A DNA stretch of 5,874 nt from Clostridium sp. UBA5530 (GCA_002423705.1 DINW01000002.1:24773-30646); one strand, 5' to 3'. Shown: positions 1-5,765, numbered from the stretch's first letter. Notes: generated from the sequence alone by a model not told the origin. Translations and numbers: made by a program.

Positions 1-1813
1 AATCTATAGGGTCTACAACATTACCCTTATGCTTTGACATCTTTATTCCATTTTTATCTAAAACATGGCCTAATACTACACAATTTTCAAATGGATTAGT
101 ATCAAATATAGATGTTGATATTGCAAGAAGAGTATAGAACCATCCTCTTGTTTGATCTACAGCTTCTGATATAAATTGAGCTGGGAAATTTGCTTCAAAG
201 ATTTCCTTATTTTCAAATGGGTAATGATATTGGGCAAAAGGCATTGACCCTGAATCAAACCAACAGTCTATAACCTCGCTAGTTCTTGTCATTTCCTTTC
301 CACATTTTTCACAACGTAAATGAACATTATCAATATAAGGCTTATGAAGCTCTATTCCATCTGGCACATTGATACCTTTCTTTTTAAGCTCTTCTATACT
401 TCCTATACACTCTCTATGACCACATTCACATTGCCATATTGGAAGAGGTGTTCCCCAATATCTATCCCTAGATATACCCCAGTCTATTACTCCTACTAAG
501 AACTTTCCTAATCTCCCTGTTCTTATGTTATCTGGATACCAGTTTATCTTATTATTATTTTCTATAAGCTTATCTCTAAGGGAAGTAGTTCTTACAAACC
601 AGCTCTCTCTTGGATAATATAAAAGTGGTGTATCACATCTCCAACAATGAGGGTAGGAGTGAGTGAATTTTTCTGACTTAAATAGCATATTATGTTGTTC
701 CATATACTCTAATATCTTCGGATCTGCTTTTTTTACAAATATGCCTTTCCATGGCTCAACACAATCTACAAATTTACCCTCTGAATCTACTAAGTTGATT
801 AAAGGAAGATCATATTTCTTACACACTAGATTGTCATCTTCACCATAAGCTGGTGCAGTATGAACTATTCCTGTACCATCTGTCAAAGTTACAAAATCCC
901 CATGGATAACTATGAAGGCTTTTTCCTTAGGAGTTTGGAATTTAAATAATTGCTCATATTCCATTCCAAGAATTTCTTCTCCCTTAAACTCCTTAACTAT
1001 TTCATATTCCATATCCTTTAGTACCTTAGGTGCTAATTCTTTGGCTAATATGAATATTTCATTATTTACTTTAGCTTCTATATAATCATACTTTTTATTT
1101 ATGGTTAAGGCTACATTAGATGGTAAGGTCCAAGGAGTTGTTGTCCATGCAAGTATATACTTATTTTCTTCCCCTTTAACCTTAAATTTAACTACAGCTG
1201 TGGATTCTTTTACATCCTTATATCCTTGAGCCACTTCATGGGAAGATAGTGTTGTTCCACACCTTGGACAGTAAGGTAAAACTTTGTGTCCTTTATATAA
1301 CAATTCTTTATCCCACATTTGCTTTAATGCCCACCATACTGACTCTATATAGTTGTTATGGTAGGTTACATAAGGATTATCCATATCAACCCAATAGCCT
1401 ATTTCTTCAGACATATTCTTCCACATAGAAGAGTATGTGAATACACTTTCCTTACATTGCTTTATGAAGTCTTCTACCCCATACTTCTCTATCTCTTCTT
1501 TTCCTGATATTCCTAACTTTTTCTCAATTTCAAGTTCTACTGGTAAACCATGAGTGTCCCATCCAGCTTTTCTTAATACCTTATATCCCTTCATAACCTT
1601 ATATCTTGGGATAAGGTCTTTCATAACTCTAGTAAGAACATGGCCTATATGAGGTTTTCCATTAGCTGTTGGAGGACCATCATAAAAAGTAAAATACTCA
1701 CCATCTTCATTTAGGTTGAAATTTTTTTTAATAACATTGTTTTCTTTCCATAACTTTTGTATATCCTTTTCTATATCTACAAAAGACTTTGATGGATCAA
1801 TCCTCTTATACAT
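1..1813 (-). CDS. ileS: Isoleucyl-tRNA synthetase, type 2 (eukaryotic-like); 3' end lies outside the window
   Basis: Cytoplasmic class I enzyme that charges tRNA-Ile with isoleucine using ATP. The first 604 residues read in one open frame. Visible motifs are the class I HIGH box in GKPHIGHV (residues 55-58), GWDTHGLPVE just after it, the CP1 editing-domain WTTTPWTLPSN (223-233) and GIVHTAPAYGEDD (H318), Cys pairs C390/C393, C462/C464 and C501/C504 that could bind zinc, DQTRGWFY, and KMSKH (591-595). The PTANGKPHIGH and THGLP forms are those of the IleS2 clade rather than B. subtilis-type IleS1; that clade is known for low mupirocin sensitivity, which is inferred here and not visible. IleS2 enzymes are usually a little over 1000 residues, so roughly 400 are missing through window truncation, not mutation. 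The ATG at 1813 has AAAGGAG seven bases upstream (1821-1827). Expression is controlled by the upstream T-box. Confidence 0.97.
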   Translation of the reverse strand, partial: MYKRIDPSKSFVDIEKDIQKLWKENNVIKKNFNLNEDGEYFTFYDGPPTANGKPHIGHVLTRVMKDLIPRYKVMKGYKVLRKAGWDTHGLPVELEIEKKLGISGKEEIEKYGVEDFIKQCKESVFTYSSMWKNMSEEIGYWVDMDNPYVTYHNNYIESVWWALKQMWDKELLYKGHKVLPYCPRCGTTLSSHEVAQGYKDVKESTAVVKFKVKGEENKYILAWTTTPWTLPSNVALTINKKYDYIEAKVNNEIFILAKELAPKVLKDMEYEIVKEFKGEEILGMEYEQLFKFQTPKEKAFIVIHGDFVTLTDGTGIVHTAPAYGEDDNLVCKKYDLPLINLVDSEGKFVDCVEPWKGIFVKKADPKILEYMEQHNMLFKSEKFTHSYPHCWRCDTPLLYYPRESWFVRTTSLRDKLIENNNKINWYPDNIRTGRLGKFLVGVIDWGISRDRYWGTPLPIWQCECGHRECIGSIEELKKKGINVPDGIELHKPYIDNVHLRCEKCGKEMTRTSEVIDCWFDSGSMPFAQYHYPFENKEIFEANFPAQFISEAVDQTRGWFYTLLAISTSIFDTNPFENCVVLGHVLDKNGIKMSKHKGNVVDPID

Positions 1814-1961
1814 AACTTTTCTCCTTTCCATATTTCTGTATTATTTTTTTACTTGATATATTAAGTAATTCCTATCCTAAGCCTTCACCATGACTTAGAA
1901 AAAGTAATTTTAAACCTATGAATAATTATATCCACTAAGCTGTTTTAATATATGAAGAAAT
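1814..1961 (-). other. Untranslated spacer between the T-box terminator and ileS
   Basis: These 148 bases separate the leader terminator from the ileS start. I see no reading frame with an SD here other than the ileS SD at 1821-1827. A modest hairpin can form from TTCTAAG (1894-1900) and CTTAGGA (1875-1881) with a 12-base loop; it has no T-run and I assign it no function. A long gap between T-box terminator and gene is not unusual. Confidence 0.5.
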
Positions 1962-1989
1962 AAAAAAACTCCATCCAAACGGATGAAGT
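1962..1989 (-). terminator. Rho-independent terminator of the ileS T-box leader
   Basis: On the minus strand ACTTCATCC (1981-1989), loop GTTT (1977-1980) and GGATGGAGT (1968-1976) form a 9-bp stem with one G-U pair, followed directly by a T-run (1962-1968). This is the off state of the T-box when tRNA-Ile is charged. Confidence 0.93.
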
Positions 1990-1998
1990 CAACACTTC
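1985..1998 (-). promoter_or_regulatory. Antiterminator upper helix of the ileS T-box
   Basis: GAAGU (1994-1998) pairs with ACUUC (1985-1989) around loop GUUG. The ACUUC arm is also the 5' part of the terminator stem, so the two hairpins exclude each other, as expected for a T-box switch. UGGU at 2003-2006 would lie in the bulge just before this helix. The lower antiterminator helix is weak in my hand fold. Confidence 0.7.
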
Positions 1999-2221
1999 TT
2001 ATACCACCATTGGTAAGCCTAGCTATAATAAGGCCTATTTTCAAGTACTTTCATACTCTATTCTTTAACGCAGAATTACGTAATAGCTTACTGTTTAGTT
2101 CAGCCTTCAACTCCTAGGTGATTTTCCTTAAGCTATATTCCTATGGCTTTGCACCTACCGCCACTCTCTGAGAAGTCAAGTCTTAAGTACTTTTCCTATT
2201 CATAGTTTTTCATTAAGCTAA

Positions 2222-2250
2222 ATTATATTATATATAAAAAATAATGTCAA
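2222..2250 (-). promoter_or_regulatory. Sigma-A promoter of the ileS transcript
   Basis: On the minus strand TTGACA (2245-2250), a 17-base spacer and TATAAT (2222-2227) match the vegetative promoter consensus exactly. Transcription should start near 2215, a short distance before T-box Stem I. So perfect a promoter suits a gene whose control is by attenuation and not by initiation. Confidence 0.93.
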
Positions 2251-2324
2251 TTACAAATATTGATTATATTAGCTTTTAATACTGAATATATTTTATTAAT
2301 AAAGCAAGTACAGGCGGTTTTGTT

Positions 2325-2843
2325 ATGCATATTTCTATTCTCTTCGTAAACACAATAGTACTGATAATTATATTTACCTTAGTTATAAAATCCTATAAAG
2401 AAAAAAGACAGAGCCTAAAGAAAAAAGAGATTTTATTTAAAAAGCCATTAAAGCGCTTTTCCTTTTTTATCCTTACTTATCTGCCTCTTTTTATCTGCCT
2501 CCTACTGTGCATGATTTATGGCTACTTTTTAGGAGGTTTTTTTATCTTACTGTTATGTATTACAAATATAATTCTTCAGCTTAAAGCTGGTTCTTACTGC
2601 TTTTGTATATGCAAGAATGGAGTAGGTATATTAAATGGTTTCAATGAATTTATATACTTTGTATCTTGGGATAATCTTTTTCAATGGTACTATGATGAAA
2701 ATAATATTTTAAAGATTTCTATACTTATTAAAGAAGGCAGTGAAATAAAAAATCTGGTTAATCTAACCTTTACCTTGGATGAACTAGATCTTTTTAAAAC
2801 TTTAATGATGAGATATGCCTCTGATAAGTTAGTCATTTCTTAG
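2325..2843 (+). CDS. Small membrane protein of unknown function, 172 residues
   Basis: I do not recognise a named family with confidence. The protein has a likely membrane segment at about residues 4-22, a basic cytoplasmic-looking loop (KSYKEKRQSLKKKE, KKPLKR; 22-44), and a hydrophobic stretch at 46-86 long enough for a two-helix hairpin. A soluble tail (about 88-172) contains KNGVGILNGFNEFIYFVSWDNL, then an acidic end. The order of membrane segments followed by a beta-rich tail with a xxGIxxG...WDNL pattern recalls small clostridial DUF/bacterial-PH-like membrane proteins such as DUF5673, but this is a resemblance only. The ATG at 2325 has AGGCGG (2312-2317) seven bases upstream, an imperfect SD. 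No consensus promoter is evident in 2251-2324. It is followed by the shared hairpin at 2890-2929. Its position next to ileS and the lysozyme tells nothing about its role. Confidence 0.75.
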   Translation: MHISILFVNTIVLIIIFTLVIKSYKEKRQSLKKKEILFKKPLKRFSFFILTYLPLFICLLLCMIYGYFLGGFFILLLCITNIILQLKAGSYCFCICKNGVGILNGFNEFIYFVSWDNLFQWYYDENNILKISILIKEGSEIKNLVNLTFTLDELDLFKTLMMRYASDKLVIS

Positions 2844-2889
2844 AGTCATAGAATACATTACAACAATTAATTTATTACTATAATAATTA

Positions 2890-2929
2890 GGAGTTTTGCT
2901 GCTGACTTAAAGTCCCCTTGCAAAACTCC
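2890..2929. terminator. Shared hairpin terminator between two convergent genes
   Basis: GGAGTTTTGC (2890-2899) and GCAAAACTCC (2920-2929) form a perfect 10-bp stem. The 20-base loop holds a second small hairpin, GACT (2904-2907) with AGTC (2911-2914). The stem lies 46 bases after the membrane-protein gene stop and 7 bases after the lysozyme gene stop (read on the minus strand). On the plus strand it is followed by CTTAATTTTA, a poor T-run; on the minus strand by TAATTATTA. It is probably a bidirectional but not very strong terminator. Confidence 0.75.
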
Positions 2930-2936
2930 CTTAATT

Positions 2937-3905
2937 TTACTCAGTATCTTCCCTTGGTTGTGGCAATGTGATACTAGCTCTTTCCGTAGAAAATTCATTA
3001 TCCAAATCAAAAGCTTCTATAGATACCCTAAGTGGCATTCCTTTAGGTATCATCTTAAATTTATTTATGTCTATCTTGTAGGAAGTGGCATTTTTTCCTG
3101 CGGTACCTGCATAAGCATCATTCAAATATAAATTATATCCTGATATGTCTGCATTAGATGGCTTATCCCATGTTACATCTATGATATTACCATTTCTAGT
3201 TGCATTTAACCCGGAAACCTTTTGAGGCTGTTTTAATAAATCTAAGGTATCTGGTCCCCAGTTCAAATCTGATGGTGAGCTTACCCCATTAACCTTTCCT
3301 GACTCTGTAAACTGCCATACCTTCCATCTTTCCCATCCTCCCTGATTCTTAGGATAAGGTGGATTCCCTGGAATACTAGGGTACATAGCTATCCATAATG
3401 GCATATCAGACAATATAAATCCTCTACCTGGATAATAGAAGTTGTCATATATGTCTATAAAGAATGCCCCCGTATATAGCATAAGTCTTCTTCTTGTCTT
3501 TTCTTCAAATCTCTTTCGAAATCTTTCAATCCAACTTAAAAGTTGCACCGTGGTTATAGATTTATCTACTGGGGCTTCCACATCTACTACAGGATAAATA
3601 TCTCCATAGTTTCCTTGTCCAAAACCCTCTTGCAATATTTTTATAAAGTCATCACATTGTACGTCTGCGCTAGTTATATCTGCTGATGGTAAAGCATAAT
3701 GGTATGCTCCTACTGGTATGCCATAGTTTCTAGCACCCTTTGCAAACTCAATAAATTTTTTATCTTCCCTGAATCTTCCACTACCTGATCCTGATGACCT
3801 TAAGTATAAAAAATCTACAGATGTAGCTAAAATTCCAAAGTTGACGTTCTGACTATACTCATTTAAATCAGCACCAAAAAGACTGTTTGGATTTTTATCT
3901 TGCAT
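2937..3905 (-). CDS. Glycoside hydrolase family 25 lysozyme with C-terminal fibronectin type III-like domain
   Basis: Predicted muramidase that cuts the beta-1,4 bond between MurNAc and GlcNAc in peptidoglycan; 322 residues. The GH25 barrel spans about residues 8-225. Its marks are GADLNEY with D13, the strand FLYLRSS, PVGAYHYA (65-72), the catalytic VVDVEAP with D108 and E110, LMLYTGAF, MPLWIAMY, and WQFTESGKVNGV followed by SDLN (D213). A fibronectin type III-like domain follows (about 228-315: VSGLNATRNGNIIDVTWDKP to SITLPQP). There is no signal peptide or membrane segment, as in some clostridial autolysins and phage endolysins, so the route of export is unknown. The frame is open upstream to a TTG at 3917, but GGAGGAG (3909-3915) lies inside that extension, so the ATG at 3905 is chosen. 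There are no holin, tail or other phage genes nearby. Possible -10 boxes (TATAAA 3940-3945, TATAAT 3950-3955) lack a clear -35. Confidence 0.93.
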   Translation of the reverse strand: MQDKNPNSLFGADLNEYSQNVNFGILATSVDFLYLRSSGSGSGRFREDKKFIEFAKGARNYGIPVGAYHYALPSADITSADVQCDDFIKILQEGFGQGNYGDIYPVVDVEAPVDKSITTVQLLSWIERFRKRFEEKTRRRLMLYTGAFFIDIYDNFYYPGRGFILSDMPLWIAMYPSIPGNPPYPKNQGGWERWKVWQFTESGKVNGVSSPSDLNWGPDTLDLLKQPQKVSGLNATRNGNIIDVTWDKPSNADISGYNLYLNDAYAGTAGKNATSYKIDINKFKMIPKGMPLRVSIEAFDLDNEFSTERASITLPQPREDTE

Positions 3906-4021
3906 ATGCTCCTCCAAATTATTTTTAACCCTATAGTATTTTATACTTAATTATAGTAATTTGTTACAGTTTTATATGTTTTTTCTATGTTTTTAACCCC
4001 TTCTTTGTAACACTATTCTAT

Positions 4022-4029
4022 GCTATATT
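4022..4029 (+). promoter_or_regulatory. Extended -10 promoter, probable promoter of dus
   Basis: TGCTATATT gives an extended -10 element (TG at 4021-4022, hexamer TATATT at 4024-4029). The -35 position 17 bases upstream (4001-4006, TTCTTT) is poor, as is common for extended -10 promoters. The start would fall near 4036, just before the inverted repeat. The assignment is inferred from sequence only. Confidence 0.5.
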
Positions 4030-4039
4030 AGAAAATATC

Positions 4040-4085
4040 AAGTTCAACTAAGAATTTGGACTTACTGAAATTCTTAGTTGAACTT
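4040..4085. repeat. Perfect 18-bp inverted repeat in the dus 5' untranslated region
   Basis: Left arm 4040-4057 (AAGTTCAACTAAGAATTT) and right arm 4068-4085 are exact reverse complements, separated by ten bases (GGACTTACTG). The repeat ends 18 bases before the dus SD and starts about four bases after the predicted transcription start. It has no T-run on either side, so it is a poor intrinsic terminator. It could be a 5' mRNA stem-loop, an operator dyad or the remnant of a small element. Confidence 0.9.
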
Positions 4086-4117
4086 ATCGAATGTTTAAAC
4101 TCAAAGGAGAGTGAACT

Positions 4118-5176
4118 ATGAAATACATATCCAATATAGAAGTACCTAAAATCAGCATCGCTCCTATGGTAGATAGAACTGATAAACACTTTCGGTACTT
4201 TATAAGGCAGATAACAAAGGAATCTTTATTATATACAGAGATGATAACTGCTCAGGCTATTATCCATGGAGATTTAGCAAAGCTACTAGATTTTGATAAA
4301 ATAGAGAAACCTCTAGCCTTGCAAATAGCAGGATGTAATGCTGAAGATATTTTTAAAGCTGTGAAAGCAGCGGAACCCTGGGATTATGATGAAATAAATT
4401 TTAATGTTGGATGTCCCTCAGACAGGGTATCTGGTAATGCCATGGGTGCATATCTAATGGCCTATCCTGAACTAGTTAAGGAAATTCTTTGCGCCATGAG
4501 AGAAGCTACCAATAAACCTGTAACTTTAAAACATAGAATAGGTATCGATGGTACAGGAATAATAGATGGCTCTACCTGTAACAAAACAATTTTAAATACC
4601 TATGAAGATCTCTGCAATTTTATAAACTCTGTAGAGAAAGCTAAGATAGATAGATTTACCATCCATGCTAGAGCAGCTATCTTAAAGGGTTTGAGTCCCA
4701 GGGAAAACCGTGAAATTCCTCCTTTAGATTATAATATGGTCTATAGGTTAAAGGAAGATTTCCCTTATCTAAACATAGAACTTAATGGTGGAATAAAAAC
4801 TCCTATAGATATAGCAAAACATCTGCAAAAGGTAGATGCAGTGATGATTGGAAGAGCTTCTTACGAAAATCCCTTTATGTTAAGAGAAGTAGATGGTTTC
4901 TTTGAACATGGTAAAAACAACTTAATCTCTAGAGCAGAAATCCTTAAAGGTATTATTCCCTATATGGAAAAATTAGAAAATATCAATCAATCTTCCTTTG
5001 CTATTTTAAAGCACAGCCTAGATTTGTTTGCCGGGGTTCCTGGTAGTAGACAGTGGAAGCAATTAATCAGCCCACCTTTTAAAGATATGCCTGGGTCTAA
5101 GCGAGTTAAAAGGGCTTTAGAAGAACTACCTGAAAACTCTTTGTATACCACTGCCCCGCTATATATTAAACAGTAA
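4118..5176 (+). CDS. dusA: tRNA-dihydrouridine synthase, DusA type
   Basis: FMN-dependent, NADPH-using enzyme that reduces uridine to dihydrouridine in tRNA; DusA of E. coli acts at U20/U20a. The protein has 352 residues. The TIM-barrel FMN domain shows APMVDRTDKHFR (15-26), LALQIAG (66-72, Q69), the catalytic cysteine in NVGCPSDRV (C99), LKHRIGID (K138), IHAR (H183), NGGIKT (223-228) and IGRASYENP (244-252). DusA-specific signatures are HARAAILKGLSPRENREIPPLDY across 183-205 and the C-terminal FAGVPGSRQWKQ (304-315). Compared with E. coli DusA as I recall it, about 13 extra residues lie between RIGID and YEDLCNFIN (around 145-160). The ATG at 4118 has AAGGAGA at 4104-4110 with a seven-base gap. 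No strong terminator follows, so read-through to the Fe-S gene is possible. The family is certain; position specificity is inferred. Confidence 0.94.
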   Translation: MKYISNIEVPKISIAPMVDRTDKHFRYFIRQITKESLLYTEMITAQAIIHGDLAKLLDFDKIEKPLALQIAGCNAEDIFKAVKAAEPWDYDEINFNVGCPSDRVSGNAMGAYLMAYPELVKEILCAMREATNKPVTLKHRIGIDGTGIIDGSTCNKTILNTYEDLCNFINSVEKAKIDRFTIHARAAILKGLSPRENREIPPLDYNMVYRLKEDFPYLNIELNGGIKTPIDIAKHLQKVDAVMIGRASYENPFMLREVDGFFEHGKNNLISRAEILKGIIPYMEKLENINQSSFAILKHSLDLFAGVPGSRQWKQLISPPFKDMPGSKRVKRALEELPENSLYTTAPLYIKQ

Positions 5177-5190
5177 AATTCTTATTGAAA

Positions 5191-5218
5191 TTTAACTTCT
5201 AATATGATTTAATATAAT
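5191..5218 (+). promoter_or_regulatory. Candidate promoter of the BFD-like gene
   Basis: A consensus -10 TATAAT lies at 5213-5218, with a weak -35 TTTAAC at 5191-5196 after a 16-base spacer. The better-looking TTGAAA at 5185-5190 is spaced too far away (22 bases). A start near 5225 would leave a leader of about 34 bases before the ATG at 5259. In DNA this A+T-rich a TATAAT alone is weak evidence. Confidence 0.45.
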
Positions 5219-5237
5219 TATTATTAATTAATAATTA
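5212..5237. promoter_or_regulatory. A/T-only dyad overlapping the -10 box, PerR-box-like
   Basis: TAATTATTA (5215-5223) and TAATAATTA (5229-5237) are a perfect 9-bp inverted repeat with loop TTAAT. Overlapping it, 5212-5226 matches the known PerR-box consensus TTATAATNATTATAA at 12 of 14 defined positions. It covers the -10 box and start region of the Fe-S gene, where a repressor would act. The A+T richness makes chance matches likely. Confidence 0.4.
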
Positions 5238-5258
5238 GTGTTAATTATGGAGGAAATC

Positions 5259-5468
5259 ATGGACAATAATTTGAATGAAGAAATTTTAGATAAATTGACC
5301 AAAGTATGTATATGCAAAGCTATAAATAGAACTACTATAAAAAAAGCTATAGCTGGGGGAGCTACTACTGTAGAACAAGTTCAAAAAACTACAGGGGCTG
5401 GATCCGGTGGATGCGGAGGTAGGCGCTGCACACCTAAGATATTGGAGCTTATAGAATTAAATAAGTAG
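5259..5468 (+). CDS. BFD-like [2Fe-2S] protein, 69 residues
   Basis: Small cytoplasmic protein with the fold of bacterioferritin-associated ferredoxin (Bfd) and the BFD-like domains of NirB, NifU and related proteins. Four cysteines bind one [2Fe-2S] cluster: CIC (C17, C19), then CGGRRC (C52, C57). This gives CxC-x32-Cx4C, where classical Bfd ends in CxxC; the GAGSGGCGGRRC form is one I associate with stand-alone clostridial members. Between the pairs lies INRTTIKKAIAGGATTVEQVQKTTGAG, the usual helix-turn-helix scaffold. The role is electron transfer to an unidentified partner; no bacterioferritin or reductase is in the window, so iron release is only one option. The frame opens at a GTG at 5238, but GGAGG (5249-5253) lies inside that extension and five bases before the ATG at 5259, which is therefore preferred. 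A strong terminator follows immediately. Confidence 0.92.
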   Translation: MDNNLNEEILDKLTKVCICKAINRTTIKKAIAGGATTVEQVQKTTGAGSGGCGGRRCTPKILELIELNK

Positions 5469-5469
5469 C

Positions 5470-5515
5470 AAAAAGCTAGTTTAGATGAAAATCTATAACT
5501 AGCTTTTTATTTTTA
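5470..5515 (+). terminator. Strong rho-independent terminator after the BFD-like gene
   Basis: AAAAAGCTAGTT (5470-5481) pairs perfectly with AACTAGCTTTTT (5497-5508). It is extended inward by TAGAT/ATCTA (5482-5486, 5491-5495) around a GAAA tetraloop, with one bulged T at 5496. That is 17 base pairs, followed by ATTTTTA. The A-run on the other side makes it potentially active in both directions. It begins one base after the stop codon. Confidence 0.95.
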
Positions 5516-5641
5516 CATTTATGTGTATTTTTAAATTTCTAATATAATAATTATTTTTTTATATTTTTTATATATTTTCTTAAATATACTAATTTCTTTT
5601 ATTATTAAGTAACTCAAATGCTATACATTTTATTGCTTAGA

Positions 5642-5670
5642 TTTACAAACATTTTTTTACATGTTATATT
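5642..5670 (+). promoter_or_regulatory. Promoter of the last gene, with extended -10
   Basis: TTTACA (5642-5647), a 17-base spacer and TATATT (5665-5670), with TG at 5662-5663 giving an extended -10. The start is expected near 5677, some 60 bases before the ATG at 5737. The stretch before it (5516-5641) is extremely A+T-rich and I see no gene in it. Confidence 0.75.
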
Positions 5671-5682
5671 ATGAATGTAAAA
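5655..5682. promoter_or_regulatory. Dyad operator candidate centred on the -10 box
   Basis: TTTTACAT (5655-5662) and ATGTAAAA (5675-5682) are perfect 8-bp inverted arms separated by 12 bases, with the -10 hexamer at the centre. A dimeric repressor such as a TetR-family protein bound here would block RNA polymerase. Smaller dyads follow: AACAA/TTGTT (5681-5685, 5690-5694) and TTGTT/AACAA (5690-5694, 5697-5701). No regulator gene is visible in the window. Confidence 0.55.
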
Positions 5683-5720
5683 CAATTATTTGTTAAAACA
5701 AACAAAAGGTGGAGATTTAT

Positions 5721-5765
5721 ATGAAAGGAGAAATACATGAAAAAGCCTTTGAAATGGTTATCTAA
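5721..5765 (+). CDS. Possible 14-codon upstream ORF overlapping the next start
   Basis: Reads MKGEIHEKAFEMVI then TAA. It has its own SD, GGTGGAG (5708-5714), six bases before the ATG. It overlaps the first ten codons of the following gene in another frame, and the SD of that gene (AAAGGAG, 5724-5730) lies inside its first codons. It may be a leader that couples or tunes translation, or simply a chance ATG. It resembles no known leader peptide that I recognise. Confidence 0.3.
   Translation: MKGEIHEKAFEMVI

Larger units (their letters stand above)
1962..2215 (-). ncRNA. T-box leader (riboswitch) controlling ileS, specifier AUC (Ile)
   Basis: Leader RNA that senses uncharged tRNA-Ile and lets transcription continue into ileS. 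Stem I can be built directly. Its base is UAGG (2195-2198) with CCUA (2115-2118). The specifier loop has AGUA (2188-2191) opposite GAA (2124-2126). The loop is followed by helix CUUAAG (2182-2187) with CUUAAG (2127-2132). The AGAGAG bulge motif is at 2164-2169, and the distal hairpin UGGC/GCCA (2160-2163, 2144-2147) carries loop GGUAGGUGCAAA. After GAA-A the specifier reads AUC (2120-2122) followed by the usual A, matching the downstream gene. A later stem pairs CUAUU (2082-2086) with AAUAG (2058-2062). The tRNA acceptor-end binding UGGU is at 2003-2006 in GGUGGUA. The rest of the T-box consensus (ACCGCG) is not conserved. Family features are established knowledge; the fold was done by eye. 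Confidence 0.93.

Noticed and set aside
663..848. 61-codon open frame on the plus strand
   Set aside because: It lies wholly inside ileS on the opposite strand, has no convincing SD and encodes a low-complexity, non-conserved-looking peptide. The minus-strand frame carries the synthetase motifs.
2937..3905. Lysozyme as part of a prophage lysis cassette
   Set aside because: No holin, tail or integrase frame is visible on either side; the neighbours are a small membrane protein and a tRNA-modifying enzyme.
3906..3917. Upstream TTG start for the lysozyme adding four residues
   Set aside because: The added codons (TTG GAG GAG CAT) are the SD itself; the ATG at 3905 is correctly placed behind it.
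4040..4085. Inverted repeat read as an intrinsic terminator
   Set aside because: Neither arm is followed by a T-run, the stem is A+T-rich, and the site lies between divergent genes where no transcript is known to end.
5215..5237. A/T dyad read as a terminator for dus
   Set aside because: A stem with no G or C would be too weak and there is no distinct T-run, so a regulatory dyad or chance palindrome is more likely.
5238..5258. Upstream GTG start for the BFD-like protein adding seven residues
   Set aside because: The extension contains the GGAGG that serves the ATG at 5259, and the GTG has only A/T dyad sequence upstream and no SD.
5516..5641. A+T-rich stretch as a replication origin or small RNA gene
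   Set aside because: I see no DnaA-box cluster, iterons, promoter-terminator pair or stable hairpin; it looks like ordinary A+T-rich intergenic DNA.
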